Translations under genes and position numbers: made by a program
Shown: positions 27,842 to 36,929 of the stretch, piece after piece
Numbering within the stretch: position 1 is the stretch's first letter
Layout of the letters: every line of letters begins with the position of its first letter
Notes under the pieces: model-generated
The model's input: the letters and a program-made list of their open reading frames with translations, nothing else
Told to the model about the DNA's origin: nothing
Database searches by the model: none
Assembly (NCBI RefSeq): GCF_002752675.1
Contig: NZ_CP024608.1
Span: 7,316,001-7,380,000, forward strand
DNA length: 64,000 nucleotides
Reading direction: 5' to 3'
Source: Massilia violaceinigra
GTDB taxonomy: Bacteria > Pseudomonadota > Gammaproteobacteria > Burkholderiales > Burkholderiaceae_D

Positions 27842-28443
27842 TTGCGGGCACCGTGCACGACGTCGACGAATTTAACTGCCTGCAATTCCATGTCGATGAT
27901 GAAGCTGTCGACCAGGGCGCGGAAATGGCGGTAGGCAATCAGGGCCGGCATGGCGATGGCGATACCGAAGGCGGTGTTGTAGAGCGCTACCGAAATACCG
28001 TGGGCCAGCTGGGCCGGGTTGACGCCGGTCGCGTTGGTGGAGCCAAAAATCTCGATCATGCCGACCACCGTGCCGAACAGGCCCATCAGCGGGGCGAGCG
28101 AGGCGATGGTACCGATCGTGGTCAGGAAGCGTTCGAGCACGTGAGCCACGCCGCGTCCTGCTTCTTCGATCGATTCCTTCATCACGTCGCGCGGGGCGTC
28201 GACGTTGCGCAGGGCAGCGGCGAGCACGGCGCCGAGCGGGGAATTCTTTTCCAGCGACTCGACCACATCCTTGGTGATCTTACCGTTGTGATACACGCGC
28301 ACCACTTCCTCGAGCAACTGCGGTGGCAGGATCTTGGCGCGGCGCAGATAAATAATGCGCTCGACGATCAAGGCTAAAGCGACGAGAGAGGCGATCAGCA
28401 ACGGCCAGACTGGCCAACCTGCAGCTTGAAGAATAGGCAGCAA
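27838..28443 (-). CDS. exbB: MotA/TolQ/ExbB proton channel family protein
   Basis: 201 aa, three membrane helices: about 12-30, then the pair around LTTIGTIASLAPLMGLFGTVVGM and the last near VALYNTAFGIAIAMPALI. These are the ExbB/TolQ channel signatures. An AGGAG ribosome site precedes the ATG. It is the first gene of the exbB-exbD-lpxK-ycaR-kdsB series and borders the DnaA-box repeat region. Confidence 0.93.
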   Translation of the reverse strand: MLPILQAAGWPVWPLLIASLVALALIVERIIYLRRAKILPPQLLEEVVRVYHNGKITKDVVESLEKNSPLGAVLAAALRNVDAPRDVMKESIEEAGRGVAHVLERFLTTIGTIASLAPLMGLFGTVVGMIEIFGSTNATGVNPAQLAHGISVALYNTAFGIAIAMPALIAYRHFRALVDSFIIDMELQAVKFVDVVHGARK

Positions 28444-28520
28444 AACAAACTCCTGAGTGAATGGTAATTCTTGATAAGAACGAACCCCGGCAATGTAACG
28501 TGTTGCCCGTCACTCGGCAA

Positions 28521-29323
28521 GTCCACTTCTGCACACCTTCTGTGGATAAGATTGTGCGCAAGCGGCCCAAAGAGACACGATGTGCTTGATTTTAAAGGGA
28601 AAGTTTGCCATGCGTAAAAACAAGGCATGTCGAAAATTAAAAATTGAGTCGATGTTCTGAACAAAAACTGTGGATAAGATTGTTAGCAATACCGGGGGTG
28701 GGCAGTCAAGTCCCTGATTAAAAAGGGAAAATGATTCAAGCGCAAAAATAAGGCAGGCTGGCGCGCAAATCTTCTGCACATCTTTTGTGGATAAGATTGT
28801 GCGCAATGACGCGGAAGTCATTCCAAGTCATTGATTACATTAATTAATACGGTCGTGCACATATTTGCGGCAAACAGGGATAACTTGCCGTCCGGGCGCC
28901 CAAAAGGCCTCCATGGGCGCCCATTTCCAGTGTTTTGGACGGCGCTGGACAAGTCCGTGCGTTCTGCACACCTTTTGTGGACAAGATTGTGAGCAAGCCA
29001 GTCAACACTGTATCAAGCCATTGATTTGAAAGGAATAAGTTGCCGTGCTTAAATGAATGGCAGGGGTGGCAGGGCGGCCGGGCGGTGGATAAGTCCGGCA
29101 CTTCTGCACAGCTTCTGTGGACAAGATTGTGCGCAAGCCGGTCCGAAACCGCGTAAGCGCTTGATTACAAAGAGATAGCACCCCGGTGCGCAAGCAGCAG
29201 GCAGGTGCCCGAGCGTATGTACAGCAAAACTTCTACACAATTTCTGTGGATAACTTTGTGAGCAACTCCGGCCCGGAGTGCCAAAGTGCTTGATTTAGAA
29301 GGGATTTCAGCCAGTGCGATGTA
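28521..29323. repeat. Six direct repeats with DnaA-box-like cores in a gene-free kilobase
   Basis: The 28444-29449 gap between divergent exbB and xseA has no credible gene. It holds six same-orientation copies of a module: TTCTGCACA, about 4 bases, TGTGGATAAGATTGTGCGCAA, then about 30 bases later CTTGATT and often AAAGGGA. Perfect DnaA boxes TGTGGATAA (TTATCCACA on the other strand) are at 28541, 28669, 28786 and 29245; TGTGGACAA variants are at 28976 and 29116. One-mismatch boxes appear at 29084 (GGTGGATAA) and near 29422. Spacing is 117-190 bp. An AT-rich stretch (29335-29420) follows the last copy. It may be a DnaA-titrating or replication-linked site. Confidence 0.8.
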
Positions 29324-29449
29324 AACCAGCACCTAGGCTTTTTCGTTTAAAATCATCGACTTAGAAAAAAGTCTTGTTGTTTTAGGCGATATGTGACATA
29401 AGCATGACCGTTTCAAAATTTTGTGGACAGTTATTCCGGAACTCATCCC

Positions 29450-30811
29450 ATGCAAACCGATTTCGACCTAGATCCCCTGCCCGCAGGACCGCCGGTACTG
29501 ACCGTCACCGCGCTCAATGCCCAGGTGGCGCGCCTGCTGGAGCGCTCCTTTCCGCTGACCTGGATCAGCGGTGAAATATCGAACTTCACGCGTGCCAGTT
29601 CGGGCCACTGGTATTTCACGCTCAAGGACGACGCGGCCCAGGTGCGCGCCGTGATGTTCCGCGGCCGCGCCCAGTACGCCGGCTTCATTCCGCGCGAAGG
29701 CGACAAGGTCGAGGTACGCGCCCTGGTGACCCTGTACGGCGCGCGCGGCGATTACCAGATCAACGTCGAGGCGATCCGCCGCGCCGGCGTGGGGGCGCTG
29801 TACGAAGCCTTCCTGCGCCTGAAGGAGAAGCTGGGCGCGCAGGGCCTGTTCGACCAGGAGCGCAAGCGTCCCCTGCCCCTGTTCACGCGCAGCATCGGCA
29901 TTGTCACCAGCCCGCAGGCGGCGGCGCTGCGCGACATCCTCAGCGCGCTCAAGCGGCGCGCGCCGCACGTGCGCATCGTGCTCTACCCGGCCCCGGTGCA
30001 GGGCCAGGGCGCGGCCGAACGGATTGCCGGCGCGATTCAAACGGCCTCGCGCCGGGCGGAAGTGGACGTGCTGCTGGTGTGCCGCGGCGGCGGCTCGATC
30101 GAAGACTTGTGGAGCTTTAACGAAGAAGTGGTCGCCCATGCGATCGCCAACTGCGCCATGCCGGTCATTTCCGGGGTCGGCCACGAGACCGATTTCACCA
30201 TCGCCGATTTTGCCGCCGACCTGCGCGCGGCCACCCCCACCGCCGCCGCCGAACTGGCCGCCACGCCGCACGCGGACTGGGTCGCCTCGCTGTCGGCCGA
30301 TGCCGGCGACCTGCGGCGCGCGATGCGCCACACCCTCAACGATGCGCACCAGAGCCTGGACAACTGGCAGCGCCGGCTGCTCAGTCCATCGGCCCGCATC
30401 GGCCACCAGCGCCTGGAACTGGTGGCGCTGTCGACCGCGATGACGCACGCAATGCGCGCGCCGGTGCAGCGCCAGGGCTATTCTCTGGCGCAATTGCGCG
30501 CGCGCTGGGCCAGCCACCGGCCGGACGTACGCGCTCTGCGCAGCGAAATCGCCTCGCAGCAGCGCCGCTGCACCAGCAGCATGGCCAGCCAGCTGTCACA
30601 GAAGCGCGATGCGCTCGGCGCGCTGGCGGCCCAGCTCGAACTGCTCAATCCCCAGCGCACCCTCGAACGCGGCTACGCCATCGTGCGCGATGCCAAGGGG
30701 ATGGTTTTACGCTCGCCCTTGCAGATCAAGCCGAACGAGGTGCTCACGGTGCGCTTGGCCGAGGGGAGCGCCGAGGTGGGCGTAGCGAGCGTCCAGACCC
30801 GGCTCGAGTAG
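29450..30811 (+). CDS. xseA: Exodeoxyribonuclease VII large subunit
   Basis: 453 aa from the ATG at 29450, matching the usual length; a GTG at 29423 would add nine residues. An N-terminal OB-fold ([25 protein letters not shown]) is followed by the catalytic part with [28 protein letters not shown] and [14 protein letters not shown], and then a long coiled coil. With XseB it degrades single-stranded DNA. XseB is not in the window. It lies directly after the DnaA-box array. Confidence 0.96.
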   Translation: MQTDFDLDPLPAGPPVLTVTALNAQVARLLERSFPLTWISGEISNFTRASSGHWYFTLKDDAAQVRAVMFRGRAQYAGFIPREGDKVEVRALVTLYGARGDYQINVEAIRRAGVGALYEAFLRLKEKLGAQGLFDQERKRPLPLFTRSIGIVTSPQAAALRDILSALKRRAPHVRIVLYPAPVQGQGAAERIAGAIQTASRRAEVDVLLVCRGGGSIEDLWSFNEEVVAHAIANCAMPVISGVGHETDFTIADFAADLRAATPTAAAELAATPHADWVASLSADAGDLRRAMRHTLNDAHQSLDNWQRRLLSPSARIGHQRLELVALSTAMTHAMRAPVQRQGYSLAQLRARWASHRPDVRALRSEIASQQRRCTSSMASQLSQKRDALGALAAQLELLNPQRTLERGYAIVRDAKGMVLRSPLQIKPNEVLTVRLAEGSAEVGVASVQTRLE

Positions 30812-30936
30812 CGCCGGCTGGTCCGCGGGCAAGCGTGCTTTCCGGCGCGAAGCAAATAAGCAACGAACGCCCATCCGAATTACAATAAGCACCGGTTCAG
30901 AATCATTGACGCTTTTCCAAACAAAAAGGACACAAC

Positions 30937-31515
30937 ATGGAACACACACTGCCGCCTCTGCCGTATGAAATGGACGCCCTGGCTCCCCACATTTCGAAAG
31001 AAACGCTGGAATACCACTACGGCAAGCATCACCAGACCTATGTGACCAACCTGAACAACCTGATCAAGGGCACCGAGTTCGAGAACCTGCCGCTCGAAGA
31101 GATCATCAAGAAATCCTCCGGCGGCGTGTTCAACAACGCAGCCCAGGTGTGGAACCACACCTTCTACTGGAACGGCATGAAGCCGAACGGTGGCGGCGCG
31201 CCAAGCGGCAAGGTCGCTGACGCGATCAACGCCAAGTGGGGCTCGTTCGACAAATTCAAGGAAGAATTCACCAAGTCGTGCCTGGGCAACTTCGGTTCCG
31301 GCTGGACCTGGCTGGTGCAAAAAGCCGACGGCGGCGTTGACATCGTCAACACCTCGAACGCCGGCTGCCCGCTGACCACCGGCGACAAGCCACTGCTGAC
31401 CTGCGACGTCTGGGAGCACGCTTACTACATCGACTACCGCAACGCACGCGCCAAGTATGTCGAAACCTTCTGGGGCCTGGTCAACTGGGACTTCGTCGCG
31501 CAAAACGCGGCCTGA
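30937..31515 (+). CDS. sodB: Superoxide dismutase, iron type
   Basis: 192 aa, no signal peptide, so cytosolic. Metal ligands: His27 in [11 protein letters not shown], a second His in QVWNHTFYW, and Asp and His in [11 protein letters not shown]. The combination with GSGWTWLV and an FeSOD-type N-terminus ([15 protein letters not shown]) points to iron. AAGGA precedes the ATG, and two hairpins follow the gene. Confidence 0.97.
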   Translation: MEHTLPPLPYEMDALAPHISKETLEYHYGKHHQTYVTNLNNLIKGTEFENLPLEEIIKKSSGGVFNNAAQVWNHTFYWNGMKPNGGGAPSGKVADAINAKWGSFDKFKEEFTKSCLGNFGSGWTWLVQKADGGVDIVNTSNAGCPLTTGDKPLLTCDVWEHAYYIDYRNARAKYVETFWGLVNWDFVAQNAA

Positions 31516-31521
31516 TCGAAC

Positions 31522-31548
31522 GGCAAGCGTGGCTGTGCCACGCTTGCC
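31522..31548 (+). terminator. Hairpin after sodB
   Basis: GGCAAGCGTGG and CCACGCTTGCC form a perfect 11-bp stem with a 5-base loop, 6 bp past the stop. It has no T tract and may act with the next hairpin. Confidence 0.5.
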
Positions 31549-31560
31549 GGCGTTCCAAAA

Positions 31561-31597
31561 AAAAGAAGCCTGCGCGTTCCGCGCAGGCTTCTTTTTT
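31561..31597 (+). terminator. Strong intrinsic terminator after sodB
   Basis: GAAGCCTGCGC (31565-31575) pairs with GCGCAGGCTTC (31581-31591), followed by TTTTTT and preceded by a run of A, so it could work in both directions. Confidence 0.92.
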
Positions 31598-31630
31598 ATT
31601 GCCGCTTCAGCTACACGATAAGGATTTCCC

Positions 31631-32173
31631 ATGCAGGCTCCGGATTTACTCCCCATCGAAGAACAGCTGTTCGCCCTGTCGATGGAATCGATCCGGCTGT
31701 TCGCCGAGGCCCACCAGGACGAAAGCTTCTATGGCTTCGGCATCGACTGCAACGCCGAAATGGGCATTTTCCTGCTGTGCTTCAACAGCGAAGCCGCGTT
31801 TGCCGGCACCGCCAGGGAATATGTGGATCGGTTTAACTACGACGCCGCCCGCCTGGCGCAACTGAAAACCAACTTCGGCGACTGGAAATACCAGGGTTTC
31901 AACCAGGACCAGCCGCACTGGGACGCCGGCTGGGGCGCGTTCCAGGAAGCGATCGAGGCTTATCTGACCGATGACGCGATGGAGGTGGAACCGGCCAATC
32001 TGTATATCGAGCGATTGATGCGCTGTGCGTGCCGCGTTTTGGTGCGTATTGAGCGCTCGGGCATCCTGGAACGCACCAGAATGGACCCAGGATTCACCAC
32101 CTTGGTGATGGATCACGATCAAGATCACCAAGAAGCAACAGTTCGATTAAATACTGTACGCGCAGAATCTTAA
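31631..32173 (+). CDS. DUF4303-like protein
   Basis: 180 aa, cytosolic. The pattern FYGFGIDCNAEMGIFLLCFNSE, then FGDWKYQGFN, resembles DUF4303, a family found alone and beside toxin-type genes, where an immunity role has been suggested. No toxin gene is adjacent here. A ribosome site (AAGGA) lies a few bases upstream. It follows the sodB terminator, so it is a separate unit. Function unknown. Confidence 0.65.
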   Translation: MQAPDLLPIEEQLFALSMESIRLFAEAHQDESFYGFGIDCNAEMGIFLLCFNSEAAFAGTAREYVDRFNYDAARLAQLKTNFGDWKYQGFNQDQPHWDAGWGAFQEAIEAYLTDDAMEVEPANLYIERLMRCACRVLVRIERSGILERTRMDPGFTTLVMDHDQDHQEATVRLNTVRAES

Positions 32174-32400
32174 CGGCTGATTGCAATTGGGATATAAAGG
32201 GATGATTTCCTTCGTCATGATTCAACTTTTTCCATTTAATATAAGTTATTTTTGCTGAAAACGCCTAATTTCACCTATGTTTACTAGTGTTGCTTTTCAT
32301 GCACACAAATGTCCACAGATCAGTCATAATGTTTGGCAATACGGTAGATTTAACCCTTCCGGATGACCTGGCGTATCCACGCTGTTGATAGGAAAGTGAC

Positions 32401-33015
32401 TTGAGAAGAATGGACGGTGACATGAATTCCCCACACAAAGCCTGCTTGCTGCGGACGCGTCGTTTAACCCCGGGTATTTCTGCACTGTCTGGACGTCACA
32501 TGGCCACGCTGTTCTTTCCGGCAGCATTGCTGCTGGGCGGCGCGGCGCAGGCGCAAAGCGTCAATGCGGCCACTGCCGCGGTCTTTTCCAAACCCGCCCT
32601 GCTCGGCGTGCAACTGTCGATGAAGGCCGGCGCCAAACAGGGCAAGGTCACGGCCGACCAGTTGAAATGCGTGCAAGCGCTCGACCCCGCCAGTTTCGAC
32701 GAGGTCTACAAGCAATTGCTGCTCGCAAATCTCGACAGCAAGGAATTGACGCGCACCCAATCCTTCCTGGCCAAGTCGGTCGGCAAGAAATTTGCCAAGC
32801 ATGGCTACCTGGGCGTGTTCGCGGCGGCCGGCGAACCGCTGCCGGAAGCGCTGCCGCGCTTTACCGAGGACGAGATGGTCGATTTCGAGCAGTTCCGTAC
32901 CAGTACGGCGGGCGAAAAACTGGTGACCAACCGCATCCTCGAAGCACCCGCCGCCCGCACCATCCTCAACGAGCGAATCGAAAAAGTGCTGGAAGTCTGT
33001 ATTCCCCAGCAGTAA
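32401..33015 (+). CDS. Secreted protein of unknown function
   Basis: 204 aa from a TTG at 32401, which has GGAAA five bases upstream; ATGs at 32410 and 32422 are alternatives. A hydrophobic stretch (ATLFFPAALLLGGAAQAQ, about 35-52) looks like a signal peptide with a long n-region. The rest is helical, with two Cys (LKCVQ and the near-terminal EVCIPQQ). I do not recognise the family. The gap before it (32174-32400) is AT-rich and shows no clear RNA or repeat. The OmpR-type regulator starts 100 bp downstream on the same strand. Confidence 0.6.
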   Translation: MRRMDGDMNSPHKACLLRTRRLTPGISALSGRHMATLFFPAALLLGGAAQAQSVNAATAAVFSKPALLGVQLSMKAGAKQGKVTADQLKCVQALDPASFDEVYKQLLLANLDSKELTRTQSFLAKSVGKKFAKHGYLGVFAAAGEPLPEALPRFTEDEMVDFEQFRTSTAGEKLVTNRILEAPAARTILNERIEKVLEVCIPQQ

Positions 33016-33025
33016 GTAGCCAGAG

Positions 33026-33097
33026 TGTCATGAAAGTGTAGCAAATTGTCCGCGCTGGTCTGCAACTGGCTTTTTTCGTAGTAGCTCTTATACAATG
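33026..33097 (+). promoter_or_regulatory. Promoter region of the OmpR-type regulator
   Basis: CTCTTATACAATG (33085-33097) holds a TACAAT -10 box and ends 20 bp before the ATG. The same 13-mer occurs upstream of the kinase gene at 41365-41377. Farther up, TGTCA-N6-TGTA (33026-33040; TACA-N6-TGACA on the other strand) also has a match before the kinase (41332-41346). No good -35 box is visible, which suits activation by a bound regulator. The reverse strand form resembles the E. coli RstA box, with spacing off by one. Confidence 0.5.
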
Positions 33098-33116
33098 GGC
33101 GGCTAGGAGAAAACTC

Positions 33117-33803
33117 ATGTTTCGTGTAATGCTGGTGGAAGACGATGCGCGCCTGGCGCAACTGGTCACGGAGTACCTGAGCGGATACGAGTTCACGGTC
33201 GACCTGGTCACGCGCGGCGACGCCGCGCTCGAACGCTTCAAGGCGCTCACCCCGGATGTGGTCATTCTCGACCTGATGCTGCCCGGCCTGGACGGCATGG
33301 TGGTGTGCCGCCAGATCCGCGAACTGAGCGAAACCCCCATCCTGATCCTGACCGCGCGCGAAGATTCCTACGACGAAGTGTCGGTGCTGGAACAGGGCGC
33401 GGACGATTTCGTCAACAAGCCGGTGCAGCCGCGCGTGCTGCTGGCGCGCCTGCGCGCCCTGCTGCGGCGCGCCCAGGGCAAACCGGGCAGCGACCCGGCG
33501 GCGCTCGAATTCGGCGCCCTGTCGATCATCGCCAGCGACCGCATTGTCACCTGGCGCGGCGAGCAGTGCCTGCTCAGCAATACCGAATACAAGCTGCTGC
33601 TGGTGCTGGCCGAATCGGCCGGGCGGGTGCTCTCGCGCGATGCTTTGCTGAAAAAAATGCGCGGCATCGAGTTCGACGGGCTGGACCGCAGCATCGATAA
33701 CTGCATTTCCAAGCTGCGGCGCAAGTTCGACGACGTCGATTCCGAGAAGATCAAGACCGTGTGGGGCGAAGGCTATCTGTTTTCGCCCTCGGCCTGGGCT
33801 TGA
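33117..33803 (+). CDS. OmpR-family response regulator (RstA-like)
   Basis: 228 aa. The receiver domain has EDD (8-10), phospho-Asp in VILDLMLPGLDG (about 52), Thr in ILTARED and Lys in FVNKPV. The C-terminal winged helix has TEYKLLLVLAESAGRVLSRDALLKKMRGIEFDGLDRSID. The order and the IEFDG(L)DRSID signature are close to RstA. The likely partner is the RstB-like kinase at 41442, now 7.6 kb away but preceded by the same promoter element. The intervening porin and lipoprotein genes are natural target candidates. Confidence 0.9.
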   Translation: MFRVMLVEDDARLAQLVTEYLSGYEFTVDLVTRGDAALERFKALTPDVVILDLMLPGLDGMVVCRQIRELSETPILILTAREDSYDEVSVLEQGADDFVNKPVQPRVLLARLRALLRRAQGKPGSDPAALEFGALSIIASDRIVTWRGEQCLLSNTEYKLLLVLAESAGRVLSRDALLKKMRGIEFDGLDRSIDNCISKLRRKFDDVDSEKIKTVWGEGYLFSPSAWA

Positions 33804-33843
33804 TGCGCAAGGGGACGCCGCCAGCGCGTCCCGCCTTTTCCGG

Positions 33844-35151
33844 CTAGCGGTAGTACGACAGCTGTTCCACGAACTCGACCGGCTCGTCCGAGCGCTCCAC
33901 CACCGCCGCCGCCCAGGCATTGGTGATCGCCGCCGGTGCCGGGCCCATGCTGTAACGTCCCATCGTTTTTTCGACCGTGGTCACGCGCAGCTTGCCGCCG
34001 ATGCGCTCGACATCGCTTACCGCCAGCTTGTACGCCTCCACCGGCCGGGCGCCGGTCGTGGCGAACAGCACCATGTGCTTGCCGAAGTCCACGTCCGGTG
34101 GCGGTGTTACGCCGTCATGCCGTTTCCACAAGGCGGCCCAGCCCTGCGCATCCTTGATCACCAGCTGCGTGCGCTCGTGCATCTGCGACTTGCGGGCGCC
34201 CTCGATCGGCTTGAACGCCACCCGGAGCGGCGCCACTTTGTCAAACGTCACGCTGGCGTAGCTGCGGTCGACCATTACGATCTGCATGGGCGTGGTGACG
34301 ATCTGCGGGCAGGCGATACCGGGCGGGCCGCTGCGATGTTCGTACTCGGCGACCAGCTTGTCGCCGCTGACCCGCACCGCGCGGATGCCGAATTCACCGC
34401 AACTGCCGCCGCGGCTGCCGGCGAACACGGCGATGGCCATCTCGTTTTCAAAATGCACCACCGGCCGCGCGGCCGGACTGGCGCCGCCGTTGGTGTGCTC
34501 GGCCCACACGGCGGCCAGGGTGGCGGCGTCGCGGATCACGAGGTGGCGCGGCTCCTTGATACCGGACGCGTTGTCCTGCGCCAGCGGAGTCAATGCCAGC
34601 CTGCTGCCATCCATGGGCAGAAAGAAGATTTCTTCTGTTTTGGTCCCTGCGGGAAGTAACTTCGGACTCGTCTGCATCCCCCACAGTTTCTCGAACAGGC
34701 CGGTGAGCATGGGATCGGCACAACTTTCCTTGCCGCCAAGCCGTCCATAATAACTGGTGCACAGCCTGACATCGGGCGTGGAACCGAACAGCACCTCGCG
34801 ATCCGTATTGACATCACAACTGCCGTTCTGGCCCGCAAAAACGTATTTGTGGTCGACCACGAACAGGCGATTGTAGTACTGGCCGCAGGTACTTTGACGG
34901 GCACGCTGCACGAATGGCGTGATGAAGACGCCGGAGGCACTGGGGTCCGGCTCGGCGACGCCTGGGACTGTGACGGACGCCGGCTCCGGCGTCGGGTTTG
35001 GGATCGGGTCTGGCGTTGGCGTTGGCGTTGGCGTCGGGACCACCGGGTCGGCCGCTTTGACCGGGACCGGATCGCTGCCGCCCCCGCAAGCCGTCAGCAG
35101 CAGCGCGCCGGCCAGAGGAATGGCGAGGTACAGGCTAGTTCTTTGGGTCAT
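33844..35151 (-). CDS. Lipoprotein with two PrcB-like domains, copy A
   Basis: 435 aa. Lipobox LLLTAC puts the acylated Cys at about 22, followed by a Pro-Thr linker and a Cys-containing region (STCGQYYNRLFVVDHKYVF). Two similar domains follow: one with HLVIRDAATLAAVWAEH and VVHFENEMAIAVFAG, the other with QLVIKDAQGWAALWKRH and DVDFGKHMVLFAT. This W-x-x-H and D-F pattern resembles the PrcB C-terminal domain. It is a paralogue of the gene at 39839. Probably in the outer membrane; function unknown. Confidence 0.75.
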   Translation of the reverse strand: MTQRTSLYLAIPLAGALLLTACGGGSDPVPVKAADPVVPTPTPTPTPDPIPNPTPEPASVTVPGVAEPDPSASGVFITPFVQRARQSTCGQYYNRLFVVDHKYVFAGQNGSCDVNTDREVLFGSTPDVRLCTSYYGRLGGKESCADPMLTGLFEKLWGMQTSPKLLPAGTKTEEIFFLPMDGSRLALTPLAQDNASGIKEPRHLVIRDAATLAAVWAEHTNGGASPAARPVVHFENEMAIAVFAGSRGGSCGEFGIRAVRVSGDKLVAEYEHRSGPPGIACPQIVTTPMQIVMVDRSYASVTFDKVAPLRVAFKPIEGARKSQMHERTQLVIKDAQGWAALWKRHDGVTPPPDVDFGKHMVLFATTGARPVEAYKLAVSDVERIGGKLRVTTVEKTMGRYSMGPAPAAITNAWAAAVVERSDEPVEFVEQLSYYR

Positions 35152-35197
35152 CGGAATCTTTCGGCGATGCCGGGCGCACTGACAAACTGCACCAGCA

Positions 35198-35223
35198 AAA
35201 TATTGTTTGGATTTAAATATTGT
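35198..35223. repeat. Direct repeat AAATATTGT in the divergent promoter gap
   Basis: Two copies of AAATATTGT start 17 bp apart (35198 and 35215), 47-72 bp upstream of the lipoprotein A start, in an AT-rich part of the gap shared with the gene at 35415. Could be a regulator site; the rest of the gap is GC-rich with nothing recognisable. Confidence 0.3.
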
Positions 35224-35414
35224 CTAAATTCATATTAACCGTTCCGCAGCCTGACGTCCATGCCGCGCGGCTGGGACGGTAACACCGGAGGCGGCGGCGC
35301 CAACACGGCGCTTGACTTTGAACGGCAACGGCACAATAGTTGATGCGGAATGCTGGCGCGCTCGCGATACCGTCGCGCGGCGTTCGCCCCCACTCCGGAT
35401 GACTTAGGGCAGCC

Positions 35415-36146
35415 ATGAAAATCCTTGTTTACGCGATAAGCCTGATGTGCGCCGCCTGGTTGACGAAGGCGCGCTCCGAAACGTTCAAGGTCGGCTTCTA
35501 CAATTACCCCCCCATGATGATCGAAAGCGGGCGGACGGGCATTTACCAGGAACTCCTGGACGAACTGGGCAAGATTACCGGCCATCGCTTTCAGATAGAG
35601 TACTTTCCCTACGCACGGCTCGCCAAACGGTTCGACCTGGGGCAGGTCGACGTCGAACCCGGCGTGTTCCCCGGCTGGGTAAAGCAGCAAAAAGTTCCCG
35701 GCGTCTTTTCAGTGCCGTTTGGCAAGGTGATCGACATACTCGTGTTTGGTCCGGGCAAACATTTCAAAGTGAACACGCCGAACGATTTGACTGGCAGAAC
35801 AATTGGATTGGTACGGGGTTACAGCTATCCGGAGTTGCGCGAGCTGTTCGACAGCGGTGCCGTGCATCGCTCCGACGCCGTGAGCGAGACGCAGCTCATG
35901 GCCATGCTCGCTGCCGGGCGGATGGACCAGATCCTGATCAACAAGGCGGTCGCACAATACAGCATTCTCCAGACGCCCAAGTACAGTGAGTTCGTCGTCG
36001 GTGACGTCCTGGGGTCGTATGATGTCTCGATACGCGTCCATCCCAGCAAGAAAGCCTTGCTGCCGAAACTGGACGAAGCCATCCTCATCATGAAACGCTC
36101 GGGGGCCATCACCAGAATCTACGGCAAATACGGCGTGAGTCTCTGA
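35415..36146 (+). CDS. Extracellular solute-binding protein, family 3-like
   Basis: 243 aa. A signal peptide (about 1-21, ending ARS) is followed by a type II periplasmic binding fold: FKVGFYNYPPMMIESGRTGIYQELLDELGKITG, then LTGRTIGLVRGYSYPEL in the second lobe and a C-terminal IYGKYGV. It lacks permease or ATPase neighbours, so it is an orphan binding protein. It is the only plus-strand gene between the RstA-like and RstB-like genes and sits between the two parts of the duplicated envelope set. Confidence 0.8.
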   Translation: MKILVYAISLMCAAWLTKARSETFKVGFYNYPPMMIESGRTGIYQELLDELGKITGHRFQIEYFPYARLAKRFDLGQVDVEPGVFPGWVKQQKVPGVFSVPFGKVIDILVFGPGKHFKVNTPNDLTGRTIGLVRGYSYPELRELFDSGAVHRSDAVSETQLMAMLAAGRMDQILINKAVAQYSILQTPKYSEFVVGDVLGSYDVSIRVHPSKKALLPKLDEAILIMKRSGAITRIYGKYGVSL

Positions 36147-36225
36147 GTCGCGCCGCCGTGGCGCTTGCCTCCGCCCGCATATCGACCGATGTACAAGGGG
36201 GATCGAACACCCGCCCCCGCTTGAC

Positions 36226-36927
36226 CTATTCCAGCAGCGGCGCGATCGCCAGCGGCGCGCTCTGCGTGACCAGCTGCCCCTTGTCGGCATGCTCGCCGAA
36301 ACGGTAATTGACGACCCGGAAGCCATCGTTGTTGTCGTCGCCGAAGCTGGCCCCTTCGGCCACCGGCAGCAGGGCCAAGTCGCCGCTGCCGTTACGCAGC
36401 CTGACCACCGGGTCCGCCCCCTTGCGCAGGTAGCTCAGGCGCACGCCGCTGCAACGGCGTGTGCGCGCCGAGGAATCCACATGGCGCAGGTACGTAAGCG
36501 CTTGCTCGCAGGCGGCGCGCAGGTCGCTCGTTTCGTACACGCCGTCGGAACGCACCACGATCGATACGCGCGGGCGGAACACGTACTGGGCGGCGTTGCG
36601 AGTGAGCATCAGCGTGGCGTTGTCGTCATACGCCGCCTTGAGCAGCGGAAAGACGGTGCGGCCGGTCGGATCGAGCGGCAGGTTCAGGCTGCTTGCCTTG
36701 CTAAGCAGACTCAACTGCAGACCATCGGTCAGCACGCCCTTCTCTTTCAACATGACCTGGAAATGATTCTGCAAGAAATTCTTGGGCCTGCCGTATTTTT
36801 CAAACACCACCATCGCGCGGTAGGCATCGCGATAACTGAGCCATTCGCCGCCGGCTTCACTGGCCGTCGTGCCGCCTGCCGTAAACAGCAAGGCAAGCAT
36901 GGCGGAAACGTGGCGGACAAATGACAT
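36226..36927 (-). CDS. DUF2987-like secreted protein, copy A
   Basis: 233 aa with a signal peptide (to about 22). The motif WLSYRDAYRAMVVFEKYGRPKNFLQNHFQVM near 30, then LPLDPTGRTVFPLLKAAYDDNA near 80, resembles DUF2987 proteins. It closely matches the gene at 38172 and follows MipA copy A by 2 bp. Two Cys (AACEQ, RRCSG) are shared with the other copy and may pair. Function unknown; periplasmic. Confidence 0.75.
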   Translation of the reverse strand: MSFVRHVSAMLALLFTAGGTTASEAGGEWLSYRDAYRAMVVFEKYGRPKNFLQNHFQVMLKEKGVLTDGLQLSLLSKASSLNLPLDPTGRTVFPLLKAAYDDNATLMLTRNAAQYVFRPRVSIVVRSDGVYETSDLRAACEQALTYLRHVDSSARTRRCSGVRLSYLRKGADPVVRLRNGSGDLALLPVAEGASFGDDNNDGFRVVNYRFGEHADKGQLVTQSAPLAIAPLLE

Positions 36928-36929
36928 GA

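Noticed and set aside
28521..29323. CRISPR array
   Set aside because: The repeats are unevenly spaced, 117-190 bp apart, and degenerate over most of their length; no cas genes are present.
28444..29449. Small minus-strand frames with repeated TILST and VQK segments
   Set aside because: These come from translating the DnaA-box repeat; no ribosome sites or consistent products.
28444..29449. Main chromosomal origin
   Set aside because: dnaA, dnaN, rpmH and gidA are absent and all boxes point one way. A secondary DnaA-binding site fits better, though the AT-rich flank keeps the question open.
31631..32173. DUF4303 protein as part of a toxin-immunity pair
   Set aside because: No toxin-like gene lies on either side; sodB and a secreted protein flank it.
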